From positions 1-56,848 of the forward strand of contig SVLZ01000006.1 in NCBI GenBank assembly GCA_015067665.1: a stretch of 56,848 nucleotides of DNA, in the 5' to 3' direction. The notes under the pieces are model-generated. The model saw nothing but the letters and a program-made list of their open reading frames with translations. It was not told the origin of the DNA and searched no databases. The translations under genes were made by a program, and so were the position numbers. This DNA comes from Oscillospiraceae bacterium (GTDB taxonomy: Bacteria; Bacillota; Clostridia; Oscillospirales; Oscillospiraceae). Positions within the stretch are counted from its first letter, which is position 1, and every line of letters starts with the position of its first letter. Positions 33,666 through 42,194 of this stretch are shown in pieces.

Positions 33666-35519
33666 ATGCCTGCAATAAAACATAAGCCTGCCGCAGCAGA
33701 TCTTGTGCGCAGTATCTTGCTCTCATGGCTGCTGTCGGCAACACTTGAATATCTTTTTCTGCCGGAGGCACTGCAGAATCTTGCCGGACTGGAAGGTCTT
33801 AAGGAGATGTCCCTCCTCCGGGTAATCGTGCTGACCGTTCTGTTTTCCGGTGTATTTACCGGGCTTGGACTGTACTTCCATACCCAAAAAGTCGGGCGCT
33901 GGTGTATGGTCGGCAGCTTTTGCGTTTTGGCATTTTCTGCCATGGAGGCCAGTCGCGCAGAGCCGTTTACCATACTGTGCCTGATGGTGCTCGGTGTTCT
34001 CGTTTTCTTTGGCATCCGCGGTTGGAACGGCATAGAGGAAACCAAGCCGGAAGAAAAGAAAGCCCATTGGGGTTATGTCATCGCAACGGCAGTGCTTGCA
34101 ACCCTCTTTTTCCTGATCGTCAGTGCTTGGACGGTAGCAAGGGTAGAAAGTATGAGTACCCCCTCCTTTGATTTCGGTCTATTCTCCCAAATGTTTCACT
34201 ATATGAAGACCACAGGACTGCCGCTGACCACTTTGGAGCGGGATGGACTTCTTTCTCACTTTGCCGTCCACGTGTCCCCGGTTTATTATTTGATGCTGCC
34301 CTTTTACTGCATCTATCCCAAGCCGGAAACCTTGCAGGTCCTGCAAGCGGCGGTAATGGCCTCCTCCGTCATTCCCCTGTGGCTCATTGGAAAGCGCAAA
34401 GGTCTTTCCGGGCTTTCCCGGATGCTGCTGTGTGCAGTACTCCTCTTCATGCCCGCCTTAGCCGGTGGCGCAAGCTACGATCTCCACGAAAATTGTTTCT
34501 TAACGCCCCTTATTTTGTGGCTTTTCTACGGGATCGAAAAAAAGAATATCCCCATCACCGCAGTTTCCGGTTTTCTTACCCTGACAGTCAAGGAGGATGC
34601 AGCGGTCTATGTAGCAGTGATCGGTCTCTATCTTTTGGTAAAAACAGCGCTGCAAGGCAAAAAGGCAGAAAAGCAAAATCTCATCACCGGCAGTGCACTG
34701 CTGGGTGCCTCGCTTATTTGGTTCTTTGCTGTCACCGGGTATTTGGCAAATAGCGGTGACGGTGTGATGACATATCGCTACAACAATTTCATTTACGACG
34801 GCTCCGGTTCTCTCTTTACGGTCATCAAGGCCGTACTGATGAACCCAATGAAGGTGCTGTACGAATGTGTCGACCCAGAGAAGCTCTCCTTTATCAACCT
34901 GACCCTGCTTCCTCTGCTTTGTCTGCCCTTTATCACCCGGCGGTATGAGCGTTTTGTGCTGCTGATCCCCTATGTGCTGGTAAATTTAATGTCCGATTAT
35001 CAGTACCAGCACGATATTTTCTTCCAGTATACCTTTGGATCCAATGCTTTTCTCATTTATTTGACCGCCGTCAACGTGGCAGATCTGCGGATCAATTGGA
35101 AACGGATCGGTGTTTTGGCAGTATCGGCAGTGGTTGCCTTTGCGTTCTTCACCGCAAACATTTTACCGAGAGTACAGCAGTATCGGGAAACAGCCAGCAC
35201 CTACAAGGATTACTACGACAGTGTCCGCGCCGCTTTGGATACCATTCCGGAAGGTGCATCGGTCACTGCCACCACATTCTATACCACCTATCTCTCCCAG
35301 CGGGATATTCTCTACGACATTCGCTACTGCACAAAAGCGCATCTGCTGGAAACGGAGTACGTAGTACTGAAAAACACCTCCGCCGCAGATTATAAAAAGT
35401 ACGCGACTGCAGGGCAGAATAACGGTCTGCAAAATATAGTGAAGCTTTTGGAGGAGAATGGCTACACAGAATACAAAAAAACCAATGCCTTGGTGATCTA
35501 TCAAAAACCCGGTGCCTGA
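33666..35519 (+). CDS. DUF2079 polytopic membrane protein
   Basis: A 617-residue integral membrane protein with roughly a dozen hydrophobic segments, the first near residues 14-34 and 49-70. After four N-terminal segments comes the DUF2079 signature region: DFGLFSQMFHYMKTTGLPLT, then HFAVHVSPVYYLMLPFYCIYP and YDLHENCFLTPL. DUF2079 proteins resemble GT-C glycosyltransferase folds, but no substrate is known. The C-terminal 120 residues are probably extracellular. The stop lies inside a terminator stem. The next gene encodes a capsule-type phosphatase, which may hint at a surface polysaccharide role. Confidence 0.82.
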   Translation: MPAIKHKPAAADLVRSILLSWLLSATLEYLFLPEALQNLAGLEGLKEMSLLRVIVLTVLFSGVFTGLGLYFHTQKVGRWCMVGSFCVLAFSAMEASRAEPFTILCLMVLGVLVFFGIRGWNGIEETKPEEKKAHWGYVIATAVLATLFFLIVSAWTVARVESMSTPSFDFGLFSQMFHYMKTTGLPLTTLERDGLLSHFAVHVSPVYYLMLPFYCIYPKPETLQVLQAAVMASSVIPLWLIGKRKGLSGLSRMLLCAVLLFMPALAGGASYDLHENCFLTPLILWLFYGIEKKNIPITAVSGFLTLTVKEDAAVYVAVIGLYLLVKTALQGKKAEKQNLITGSALLGASLIWFFAVTGYLANSGDGVMTYRYNNFIYDGSGSLFTVIKAVLMNPMKVLYECVDPEKLSFINLTLLPLLCLPFITRRYERFVLLIPYVLVNLMSDYQYQHDIFFQYTFGSNAFLIYLTAVNVADLRINWKRIGVLAVSAVVAFAFFTANILPRVQQYRETASTYKDYYDSVRAALDTIPEGASVTATTFYTTYLSQRDILYDIRYCTKAHLLETEYVVLKNTSAADYKKYATAGQNNGLQNIVKLLEENGYTEYKKTNALVIYQKPGA

Positions 35520-35533
35520 GCACCGGGTTTCCT
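35503..35533 (+). terminator. Terminator overlapping the DUF2079 stop codon
   Basis: AAACCCGGTGC (35505-35515) pairs perfectly with GCACCGGGTTT (35520-35530) around CTGA. The TGA stop lies in the loop. The U-tract is short (TTTCC), so termination may be partial. Confidence 0.65.
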
Positions 35534-35573
35534 CCATTCCGCATACCGGATTTTACCTACATTCGCTTTTTTC

Positions 35574-35602
35574 TTGTTTTTTGCGCATTGCTGTGTTATA
35601 AT
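35574..35602 (+). promoter_or_regulatory. Promoter of the Lys/Pro-repeat PHP phosphatase gene
   Basis: -35 TTGTTT (35574-35579) and consensus -10 TATAAT (35597-35602) with a 17-base spacer; GAAAGGAG and the ATG follow. Confidence 0.65.
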
Positions 35603-35627
35603 CACAAAAAAGTGAAAGGAGCGGCCT

Positions 35628-37562
35628 ATGTCGAAGAAGAAAAAGAAAAAGCAGCTTCCCAAAAAAGAACTGAAGAACAAAAAGGCGCAACCTTCGAAGA
35701 AGGACGAAAAGCCCAAGAAAGAGTCAAAGCCTAAAAAAGAGCTGATTCCTAAGAAAGAGAAGCCGCCCAAAAAAGAACCAAAGCTTAAAAAAGAGGATCT
35801 CCCAAAGAAGGAGCAGATACCAAAAAAAGAAAAGCCCCCTAAGGAAGATTTCCGGAAAAAGCTTAGTAAGCTTCTGCAGAAAAAGCCGAAGCCTGAACCC
35901 GAAATCCTGCCCACAGAAGAGGAAATACCTATGGCTGAAGTTCTTCTTACAGAAGAAGCGCTTCCAGTGGAAGAGGTGCTTCCGACAGAAGAGGTGGTAT
36001 CCAAGGAGGATAAGCCTCCGAAGGAAGATTCGTGGCAAGAGGTCGATCAGCTTTTGGAGAAAGTGCCGAAGCCTGAGAAGGAACCGAAGCCCAAGAAAGA
36101 GCCGAAGCCCAAGAAAGAGCCGAAGCCCAAGAAAGAGCCGAAGCCCAAGAAAGAGCCGAAGCCCAAGAAGGAACCGAAACCCAAGAAGGAAAAGCTTTCC
36201 AAGGAAGATCTTCTGCAAAAAATCGATAAGCTCTTGCAAAAAATGCCAAAGCCCGCACGCAAAACCCGTCCTGCAGAAGAGCCTTCGATTGAAGAGGCGG
36301 CACCTGTAGAAGAGGCACTCCAAACTGTATTCCCGGTGGAGAATGCTACGCCTGCAGAAGAGGCACCCCCAACGGAAGCGTCAATACCCAAGAAAGAAAA
36401 AACTCCCGAGGAAGATTTTTGGCATAAGATCGATGCGCTCTTGCAGAAAATGCCGAAACCTAAGAAGGAACCGAAGCCTAAAAAGGAACCGAAGCCTAAG
36501 AAAGAGCCGAAGCCTAAAAAGGAACCGAAACCTAAGAAAGAGCCGAAGCCTAAAAAGGAACCGAAACCTAAGAAAGAGCCGAAGCCTAAGAAAGAGCCGA
36601 AGCCTAAGAAAGAGCCGAAGCCTAAAAAGGAACCGAAACCTAAGAAAGAGCCGAAGCCTAAAAAGGAGCCGAAGCCTAAGAAAGAAGTGCCTCCTAAGAA
36701 AGCACCAATGCCCAAGAAGGAAAAGCTTTCCAAGGAAGAACGAAAGCAAAAGACAGAGGCATTCTTGCAGAAGATCAAGAAGGAAAAAGAGCCCCTCCCG
36801 AAGTTGGCAGACATCCACAGCCATATTTTACCCATCGATGACGGTGCACAAAATATGGAAGAGGCCTTGGCGCTTGTGAAAATGGCCTGGGAGGACGGTA
36901 CCCGTGTGCTGTTCCTGACCCCTCACTACCGCGCCATTTACAAACCCAGTCCGGAGAAGCTGGAGGAAGTTTTTTCCGCCTTCCGGGACGAGCTTCGTAA
37001 GGAAGACATCAAAATGAAGCTGGTACTGGGCAGTGAAGTTCGATATCTTTCGGATTTTCCCAAGCAGGTGCAACGGGGACTGCTGACACCTATGGCAAAC
37101 TCCCGGTATATGCTTTTGGAATTCCCCACCACCGTATTTCGTCCCAACGTAATCGCCGGCATCCGGGACTGCATCGACGCAGGCTATGTGCCCATTCTCG
37201 CCCACGCAGAACGCTACGACATTTTCCGCCTTGACCGGACGCTGACTGATGAGGTACTGGAAATGGGCGCGCTTATTCAGCTCAATGCCGACAGTGTAAT
37301 GGGCAAGTGGGGTATTCGTGTAAAGCGTTTCTGCCAACGCCTGATTTTGGCAGAAAAAGCCCACTTTATCGCCTCGGACGCCCACGACAAACGGCAGCGC
37401 CCGCCCAAGCTTTCCGCCTGCTACAGTTATGTGTGCAAAAAATACGGGGAGCGGATCGCTAAGAAGCTGTTCTGGCAGAATCCCCGTGCCGTAATGGACG
37501 ACCGCCTTGTAGAAAACGACAAAGACGAAGGAGAAAACAGCACCCTCGATTGCGTGAGGTGA
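35628..37562 (+). CDS. CpsB/YwqE-type PHP tyrosine phosphatase with a long Lys/Pro/Glu repeat N-terminus
   Basis: A 644-residue protein. Residues about 1-390 are low-complexity and very basic, with two arrays of PKPKKE hexapeptides (about 147-187 and 276-353). A short helical-looking module of the type KED..KKI..LLQK.PKP recurs five times, near residues 71, 130, 191, 260 and 368. Residues about 393-630 are a PHP metal-dependent phosphatase of the CpsB/CapC family (ADIHSHILPIDDGAQ, GSEVRYLSD, LAHAERYD, IASDAHD). All metal ligands are present. CpsB normally dephosphorylates a tyrosine kinase that controls capsule export and has no such N-terminus; no kinase gene is nearby. I infer binding of the polycationic arm to an anionic partner such as membrane, teichoic acid or nucleic acid. 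Confidence 0.85.
   Translation: MSKKKKKKQLPKKELKNKKAQPSKKDEKPKKESKPKKELIPKKEKPPKKEPKLKKEDLPKKEQIPKKEKPPKEDFRKKLSKLLQKKPKPEPEILPTEEEIPMAEVLLTEEALPVEEVLPTEEVVSKEDKPPKEDSWQEVDQLLEKVPKPEKEPKPKKEPKPKKEPKPKKEPKPKKEPKPKKEPKPKKEKLSKEDLLQKIDKLLQKMPKPARKTRPAEEPSIEEAAPVEEALQTVFPVENATPAEEAPPTEASIPKKEKTPEEDFWHKIDALLQKMPKPKKEPKPKKEPKPKKEPKPKKEPKPKKEPKPKKEPKPKKEPKPKKEPKPKKEPKPKKEPKPKKEPKPKKEPKPKKEVPPKKAPMPKKEKLSKEERKQKTEAFLQKIKKEKEPLPKLADIHSHILPIDDGAQNMEEALALVKMAWEDGTRVLFLTPHYRAIYKPSPEKLEEVFSAFRDELRKEDIKMKLVLGSEVRYLSDFPKQVQRGLLTPMANSRYMLLEFPTTVFRPNVIAGIRDCIDAGYVPILAHAERYDIFRLDRTLTDEVLEMGALIQLNADSVMGKWGIRVKRFCQRLILAEKAHFIASDAHDKRQRPPKLSACYSYVCKKYGERIAKKLFWQNPRAVMDDRLVENDKDEGENSTLDCVR
36066..36190 (+). repeat. 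18-bp coding tandem repeat, array 1
   Basis: About seven units of CCGAAGCCCAAGAAAGAG encoding PKPKKE. The units are nearly identical, with GAAG/GAAA and GAG/GAA exchanges. Array 2 uses CCT and array 1 uses CCC for the second proline, so the arrays expanded independently. Confidence 0.9.
36453..36686 (+). repeat. 18-bp coding tandem repeat, array 2
   Basis: Thirteen units of CCGAARCCTAARAARGAR encoding PKPKKE. Two sub-types alternate in a higher-order 36-base pattern, which suggests recent expansion by slippage or unequal exchange. Length is likely to vary between strains. Confidence 0.9.
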
Positions 37563-37565
37563 CAA

Positions 37566-37603
37566 AATAATGGTAGACACGAAAGTGCCTACCATTATTT
37601 TTA
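37566..37603 (+). terminator. Terminator after the PHP phosphatase gene
   Basis: AATAATGGTAG pairs with CTACCATTATT (11 bp) around an ACACGAAAGTGC inner stem-loop, followed by TTTTAT. Confidence 0.8.
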
Positions 37604-37696
37604 TGCTATTATGGAATTGGAGGTGCTGTTTAATGCAAAATGCAGAATTTCGGTGTCTGCTACGCAGACAAATTTATAATTTGTAACCTGTCATTT

Positions 37697-38734
37697 TTAA
37701 CCGTCCACTACTATTGCGCCGCCTTGCATTTTCCCAATGGCCTTAGCAAGAACATCCGCTGTATTGAAGGCCTCCTGCAGGGTGTTGCCCACGGCGCCGA
37801 TTTCCAGAAGCATAGAACCGGTACTCAGATGCTGATTATAATTATGTGCTTTTAAGGTTTTGATCCACGTTTTATATGTAATGCCGGGAAAAACGCTTTC
37901 CACCGCCAAGCGGAATTTGAAAACTGCCGCTGCATTCTCCTGCCAATTGGGGTGCGCCATATTGCCGCCGGAGGTGGTGACGACAAAGGCAATCTTTGCC
38001 GCTCTTTTGCCGTTATAGGTAGCTGTCAGAGCGTTTTTGCGGATTTCTTCGTCCGTAGTGCCGATGGCATCACGGTGGAGATCCAGCACCAGCTGAATGC
38101 TGGGATATTCCTCTAAGTAATCGGAAACAGACTTTCGGGAACTGGCATAAGCCTTCAAGTAATCCTTATTGTGATTGGTACGGTCGTGGATCACAGAAAT
38201 ACCCTGTGCCCGCAATTGCTGCGCCAATCTATCGCCAACTGCGATCATATTATAGTTATTATCGAGGGTGTTGTAAGGGTCGCTTTCCTTAAACTGTCCG
38301 TTATTTTGATAAGCCTCAGTAGCGTGGGTGTGAACGATCAGCACAGTAGGCTCCTCTAAGCTCAAATTCCAGTTCAGCGGTTGTTTCAGGAGCTTTTCAT
38401 AGCTAAAAGGTATACCCGAATCGTTCAAATAGAGCTTTTCTATTCTTCCGGGTAGCACGATCTTCAAGGGATCAGGCTTATATACAGGTAGCTCCGTAGG
38501 CGCTTCCGTAGGTGGCTCGGTAAGCGGCTCCGCAGGAGGCTCAGTAGGCCGCACCGGCAGCGCACCGGTGTATAAATAGGTCAGCCAGTCTGCCACGGTG
38601 GCATTTTCCATCAGGGCAGCGCCACCGAAAATCAGACGAATAACAACAGCACAAAGGATCACTGCCACACCTACATAGATAGCTCTGCGGCGGAGGGTTT
38701 TTTCTTTTTCCGGTGTGGTCAATTGCTTTTCCAT
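37697..38734 (-). CDS. spoIIP: Stage II sporulation protein P
   Basis: Peptidoglycan amidase/endopeptidase that, with SpoIID and SpoIIM, thins septal wall during engulfment in endospore formers. The 345-residue protein has an N-terminal membrane anchor (about 18-40) and a Pro/Thr/Glu-rich spacer (PTEPPAEPLTEPPTEAPTE). The catalytic domain follows, with VLIVHTHATEAY, DNNYNMIAVGDRLAQQL and LVLDLHRDAIG. The conserved His and Glu of the amidase site are present. It overlaps tadA by 16 bases. It is the strongest sign that the host sporulates. Confidence 0.95.
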   Translation of the reverse strand: MEKQLTTPEKEKTLRRRAIYVGVAVILCAVVIRLIFGGAALMENATVADWLTYLYTGALPVRPTEPPAEPLTEPPTEAPTELPVYKPDPLKIVLPGRIEKLYLNDSGIPFSYEKLLKQPLNWNLSLEEPTVLIVHTHATEAYQNNGQFKESDPYNTLDNNYNMIAVGDRLAQQLRAQGISVIHDRTNHNKDYLKAYASSRKSVSDYLEEYPSIQLVLDLHRDAIGTTDEEIRKNALTATYNGKRAAKIAFVVTTSGGNMAHPNWQENAAAVFKFRLAVESVFPGITYKTWIKTLKAHNYNQHLSTGSMLLEIGAVGNTLQEAFNTADVLAKAIGKMQGGAIVVDG

Positions 38735-39198
38735 TTAGGTCTCTCCCGAAGTTCAATTCTCAGTTTTTTGAAAAAGCCCTCTAAAAGGGCGCGGCTTTCC
38801 TCTGCCAAAACCTCTTTTTCTACCTGGGGCTTGTGATTAAAATCCATTTCAAACAAATTGCATACGCTGCCGCAAGCGCCACATTTTTGATCCTCCGCCC
38901 CAAAAACCACACGGGGTATCCGGGCATTGATAATGGCGCCGGCACACATAGGGCAAGGCTCCATTGTTACATAAAGGGTACATTCCCAAAGCCGCCAGCC
39001 ACCCAAATTTTTGCAGGCATCGGCTATGGCTTCAATCTCCGCGTGACCGAGGGCAGTCTTATCCCCTTCTCTACGGTTACGGCCACGGCCTACGATCTCG
39101 CCGCGACGGACGATCACGCAGCCAACGGGCACTTCGCCCGCTTCTCCCGCTTCATGGGCCAGCTCCAGCGCAGCTTTCATAAACTCTGTATCTGTCAC
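38719..39198 (-). CDS. tadA: tRNA-specific adenosine deaminase
   Basis: Zn enzyme converting wobble A34 to inosine in tRNA-Arg(ACG). The 159-residue protein has the deaminase motifs GHAEIEAI (zinc His, catalytic Glu) and MEPCPMCAGAI (two zinc cysteines), plus ARIPRVVFGAED. The start is GTG 39198 with a GGGGG seven bases upstream. The last codons overlap spoIIP. Confidence 0.95.
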   Translation of the reverse strand: MTDTEFMKAALELAHEAGEAGEVPVGCVIVRRGEIVGRGRNRREGDKTALGHAEIEAIADACKNLGGWRLWECTLYVTMEPCPMCAGAIINARIPRVVFGAEDQKCGACGSVCNLFEMDFNHKPQVEKEVLAEESRALLEGFFKKLRIELRERPKWKSN

Positions 39199-39225
39199 AA
39201 AACAGCCCCCTTTTTTAACTTATAT

Positions 39226-39254
39226 ATCATACCCTAAACATTTCCTGCCGTCAA
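39226..39254 (-). promoter_or_regulatory. Promoter of tadA-spoIIP
   Basis: On the minus strand, -35 TTGACG (39249-39254) and -10 TATGAT (39226-39231) with a 17-base spacer. It looks like a vegetative-type promoter, so spoIIP may have an additional sporulation promoter inside tadA that I cannot identify. Confidence 0.7.
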
Positions 39255-39274
39255 GTACTGCTTTCATATCACCC

Positions 39275-39342
39275 GATAGGTATATTATGGGTTTTCCCCT
39301 TGCAAGTTCCTTTTATAGGTGCTATAATAGGTATATTATGGG
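39275..39342 (+). repeat. Direct repeat ATAGGTATATTATGGG flanking the queH promoter
   Basis: Two identical 16-base copies lie at about 39276-39291 and 39327-39342. The first is upstream of the -35 box and the second begins within the -10 box, about 51 bases (five helical turns) apart. This is a plausible operator pair or a small duplication. Confidence 0.6.
39300..39328 (+). promoter_or_regulatory. Promoter of queH
   Basis: -35 TTGCAA (39300-39305) and consensus -10 TATAAT (39323-39328) with a 17-base spacer, followed by AGGAGG and the queH ATG. Confidence 0.75.
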
Positions 39343-39360
39343 CATTTTTAGGAGGTTTCT

Positions 39361-39906
39361 ATGAAAACCCTTTTACACATATGCTGCGCCCCCTGCGCGA
39401 ATCAATGCGTGGAGCTTCTCCGCTCGGAGGGTGTGGAGGTTTCCGGCTTTTGGTATAATCCCAACATCCATCCCTACACCGAGTATCGGGAAAGAAGAAA
39501 CTGCGTACAGGCATATGCCAAAGCTATCGACCTTCCCTTAGTCCTGAAGGACGAATATGCGCTGCGTCCCTTTGTCCGGGAAGTGGCCGAGGACTTAAAT
39601 GACCGCTGTGGCAAATGCTACCGTATGCGGCTGTTTGAGACAGCGAAAACCGCCAAGGGGCTGGGCTTTGACAGCTTCACCTCCTCCCTCTTCATCAGTC
39701 CCTATCAGGATCACGAGAGAATGAAAAGAACTGCCGAGGAAGCCGCAGAGCTTTTCGGTGTAGAATTTCTCTACCGGGATTTCCGCCCGCTGTTTAAGGC
39801 AGGACAGGAATATGCCCGTGCGGAAGGCTTTTATATGCAAAAATACTGCGGCTGTGTCTTTTCCGAAGAAGAGCGCTACCGCAAGCCCCACCAGATCATT
39901 CGCTGA
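39361..39906 (+). CDS. queH: Epoxyqueuosine reductase QueH
   Basis: Reduces epoxyqueuosine to queuosine in tRNA, a non-homologous replacement of QueG. The 181-residue protein carries the family's cysteine pairs: LLHICCAPCANQ at the N-terminus, DRCGKCYRMR in the middle and KYCGCVFSEEER at the C-terminus, proposed to hold an Fe-S cluster and a metal. AGGAGG precedes the ATG. The next gene also modifies RNA. Confidence 0.94.
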   Translation: MKTLLHICCAPCANQCVELLRSEGVEVSGFWYNPNIHPYTEYRERRNCVQAYAKAIDLPLVLKDEYALRPFVREVAEDLNDRCGKCYRMRLFETAKTAKGLGFDSFTSSLFISPYQDHERMKRTAEEAAELFGVEFLYRDFRPLFKAGQEYARAEGFYMQKYCGCVFSEEERYRKPHQIIR

Positions 39907-39917
39907 AAGGAAATCCT

Positions 39918-41051
39918 ATGACAGAGCTTAAATTTGCTGTTCCCTGCCTTTTTGGCTTGGAGGGCATTGCCGGTGACGAGCTGCGCCGGCTGCAAATCGA
40001 AAATGTACAGGTTGAAAACGGCAGAGTCCTCTTTACGGGAGATACCACCGCGATGGCAAAGGCAAATATCTGCCTGCGGACCGGCGAGCGGGTGCTGCTT
40101 GTCCTTGCGGAGTTTACCGCCACCAGCTTTGAAGAGCTGTTTCAAGGTGTGTATCGCACCAATTTAGAGGATTTCATCCCCAAAAACGGTGTTTTTCCCG
40201 TAAAAGGACACTGCCTCAACAGTAAACTTATGAGCGTGCCGGACTGTCAGGCCATCATCAAAAAGGCTGCCTCCAGGCGGCTGGGCGAAAAGTACGGCAT
40301 TTCTTGGCTGCCGGAAACCGGGGATAAATTCCCGCTGCAGTTTTCCATTATGAACGACAAGGTCACTCTCTATTTGGACACCACCGGTCAGGGTCTCCAC
40401 AAGCGGGGTTACCGGGCAATCGGCAACGAAGCGCCGCTGAGAGAGACTTTAGCTGCCGCAATGGTGATGCTGACCCGCTACCGGGGCAGAGAATTTTTGT
40501 GGGATCCCTTCTGTGGCTCCGGCACCATTCCCATTGAAGCCGCCCTCATCGCCAAAAACCGCGCTCCCGGCTTAAACCGTCACTTTGGGGCAGAAAGCTT
40601 CCCTTGGGTAGAAAAGGATATTTGGGAGCAGGCACGCACGGAAGCCAAAGACAAAGAATTTTCCGGCAAGTACCGCATTTTAGGCTCGGATAACGATCCT
40701 AAATGCGTTTCTCTCTCCTTTGCCAATGCCAAAAAAGCAGGTGTTTCTGACTGCGTCACCTTTGCCGATGGCGATGCTACCAAAATGTCGCTCCCGGCAG
40801 ATGGCGGTATTCTTATCTGCAATCCGCCCTACGGTCAGCGGCTTATGGAGCAGGACAGCGCAAGACGGCTCTACAGCGCCCTTGGTCGTCATCTGAAATT
40901 TGCGAACAACTGGCAGAAATTTATCATCACCAGCGAGCCGGAATTTGAGCATTACTTCGGCAAGCGCGCTGACAAAAAGCGAAAACTCTACAACGGAATG
41001 ATCAAGTGCGATTACTTTATGTACACGAATACCCAAAGAAAGAAAGTGTAA
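39918..41051 (+). CDS. RlmL/YpsC-type THUMP-domain rRNA methyltransferase
   Basis: A 377-residue SAM-dependent RNA methyltransferase. Residues about 1-155 are a ferredoxin-like and THUMP RNA-binding region (FIPKNGVFPVKGHCLNSKL). Residues about 160-375 are a Rossmann methyltransferase with DPFCGSGTIPIEAALIA, GSDNDPKCV and the catalytic CNPPYGQRL. The family methylates guanine N2 in 23S rRNA (RlmL-like). It starts 12 bases after queH, so the two are probably cotranscribed. Confidence 0.92.
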   Translation: MTELKFAVPCLFGLEGIAGDELRRLQIENVQVENGRVLFTGDTTAMAKANICLRTGERVLLVLAEFTATSFEELFQGVYRTNLEDFIPKNGVFPVKGHCLNSKLMSVPDCQAIIKKAASRRLGEKYGISWLPETGDKFPLQFSIMNDKVTLYLDTTGQGLHKRGYRAIGNEAPLRETLAAAMVMLTRYRGREFLWDPFCGSGTIPIEAALIAKNRAPGLNRHFGAESFPWVEKDIWEQARTEAKDKEFSGKYRILGSDNDPKCVSLSFANAKKAGVSDCVTFADGDATKMSLPADGGILICNPPYGQRLMEQDSARRLYSALGRHLKFANNWQKFIITSEPEFEHYFGKRADKKRKLYNGMIKCDYFMYTNTQRKKV

Positions 41052-41054
41052 TTT

Positions 41055-41978
41055 ATGACCCATCTTTTTATCATCAATCCTGCCGCCGGCAGCCGTAACC
41101 GGACAAACGAGTATAAAGAAAAAATCGAAAGTGTCTTTGCCGGCACCGGTCTTCCCTACCGCATCGAAGTCTCCGGCGCGCCGGGCGAATGCGCCAGGAT
41201 TGCCCGGGAGGCCGCTAAGTCCGGTGAGGAATACCGGATTTACTCCTGTGGCGGCGACGGGACAATGAATGAGATCATCAACGGCATTGCAGGCTTCCCA
41301 AATGTATCTGTCACTATGTACGCAGGCGGCAGCGGCAACGATTTTATACGTCTGTTCAGCGATCCGGAAGCCTTCCGGGATCTTTCCCGGCTGACAGACT
41401 GCAAGGAAGCGGAATTTAATCTCATTCGCTGCAACGACCAATATAGCCTGAATATCTGCTCCGTAGGCCTGGACGCCCGCATCGGCACCGATGTGGCAAA
41501 CTATAAGCGTCTTCCCCTACTTAGCGGCTTTAGGGCCTATGCGATCTCTGCAGTCATCAATGTGATCCGGGGCATTGCCCGCCATTTCGTGGTGGAGATT
41601 GAGGGAGAAAAGATCGACGACGATTTTACTATGATCAGCGTTTGCAACGGCCGGTACTATGGCGGCGGTTTCAATCCTGTACCGGAAGCCGACCCCTCCG
41701 ACGGTCTTTTAGATGTACTTCTGGTAAAAAAGGTCTCCCGCCTGCAGGCAGCAACGGTCGTAGGCAAGTATAAGGACGGCAGATACAAAGAGCTCCCCCA
41801 TCTGGTGCGCCATATCCGCACGAACCACTTAAAGATCACCTGCGACGAGCCCTCCAGCATCAATGTAGACGGTGAGTTACTTGTCGCAAAGGAAGTAGAA
41901 TTTTCCGTCTCCCCTCACAAAATCCGCTTCTTCTATCCTAAGGATCTGACTTGGGAAAAAGAAAAGGTAAGCGTATAA
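41055..41978 (+). CDS. Diacylglycerol kinase-family lipid kinase
   Basis: The 307-residue protein has FIINPAAGSRNR at the N-terminus, the nucleotide-binding SCGGDGTMNEIINGIAG and GGSGNDFIRLF, and the C-terminal SPHKIRFFY region of the DgkB/YegS/BmrU family. Members phosphorylate diacylglycerol or related lipids at the membrane to recycle lipoteichoic acid by-products. It begins four bases after the methyltransferase stop. The exact lipid substrate is uncertain. Confidence 0.9.
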   Translation: MTHLFIINPAAGSRNRTNEYKEKIESVFAGTGLPYRIEVSGAPGECARIAREAAKSGEEYRIYSCGGDGTMNEIINGIAGFPNVSVTMYAGGSGNDFIRLFSDPEAFRDLSRLTDCKEAEFNLIRCNDQYSLNICSVGLDARIGTDVANYKRLPLLSGFRAYAISAVINVIRGIARHFVVEIEGEKIDDDFTMISVCNGRYYGGGFNPVPEADPSDGLLDVLLVKKVSRLQAATVVGKYKDGRYKELPHLVRHIRTNHLKITCDEPSSINVDGELLVAKEVEFSVSPHKIRFFYPKDLTWEKEKVSV

Positions 41979-41992
41979 GCAATAATTAACGT

Positions 41993-42128
41993 CTCGGCCC
42001 CCTCTTTGAGGGGGCTGTCAGCCGAACAGACTGACTGGTGGGAGTGTACTGCTATCAGAACGACGCTCCCTCCGTCTTTTGCTTCGCAAAATCCACCTCC
42101 CCCAAGGAGGTAGGCAAGGCCTCGCAAT
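41993..42128. repeat. Intergenic palindromic repeat, GGCCCCCTCTTTGAGGGGGCT family
   Basis: Nested stems include GCCCCCTCTTTGAGGGGGC, TTTTGCTTCGCAAAA, CACCTCCCCCAAGGAGGTAGGC and CTCGCAATGGTTGCGAAG. Relatives lie at 20985 and 56640. It may also act as a terminator for the queH-methyltransferase-kinase unit, since the last stem is followed by TTTTATTTTTTT. Confidence 0.65.
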
Positions 42129-42194
42129 GGTTGCGAAGCCTTTTATTTTTTTACAAAAACTTTTCTTTCCGGGGTAGCGGATTTATGTAAATTA

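Noticed and set aside
36066..36686. Possible CRISPR array
   Set aside because: Units are contiguous 18-mers with no spacers, stay in frame and encode a hexapeptide; no cas genes are present.
36047..36835. Minus-strand open frame encoding GFGSFL-type repeats
   Set aside because: It is the mirror of the PKPKKE tandem repeat; the plus frame ends in an intact PHP phosphatase domain and has a promoter and ribosome binding site.
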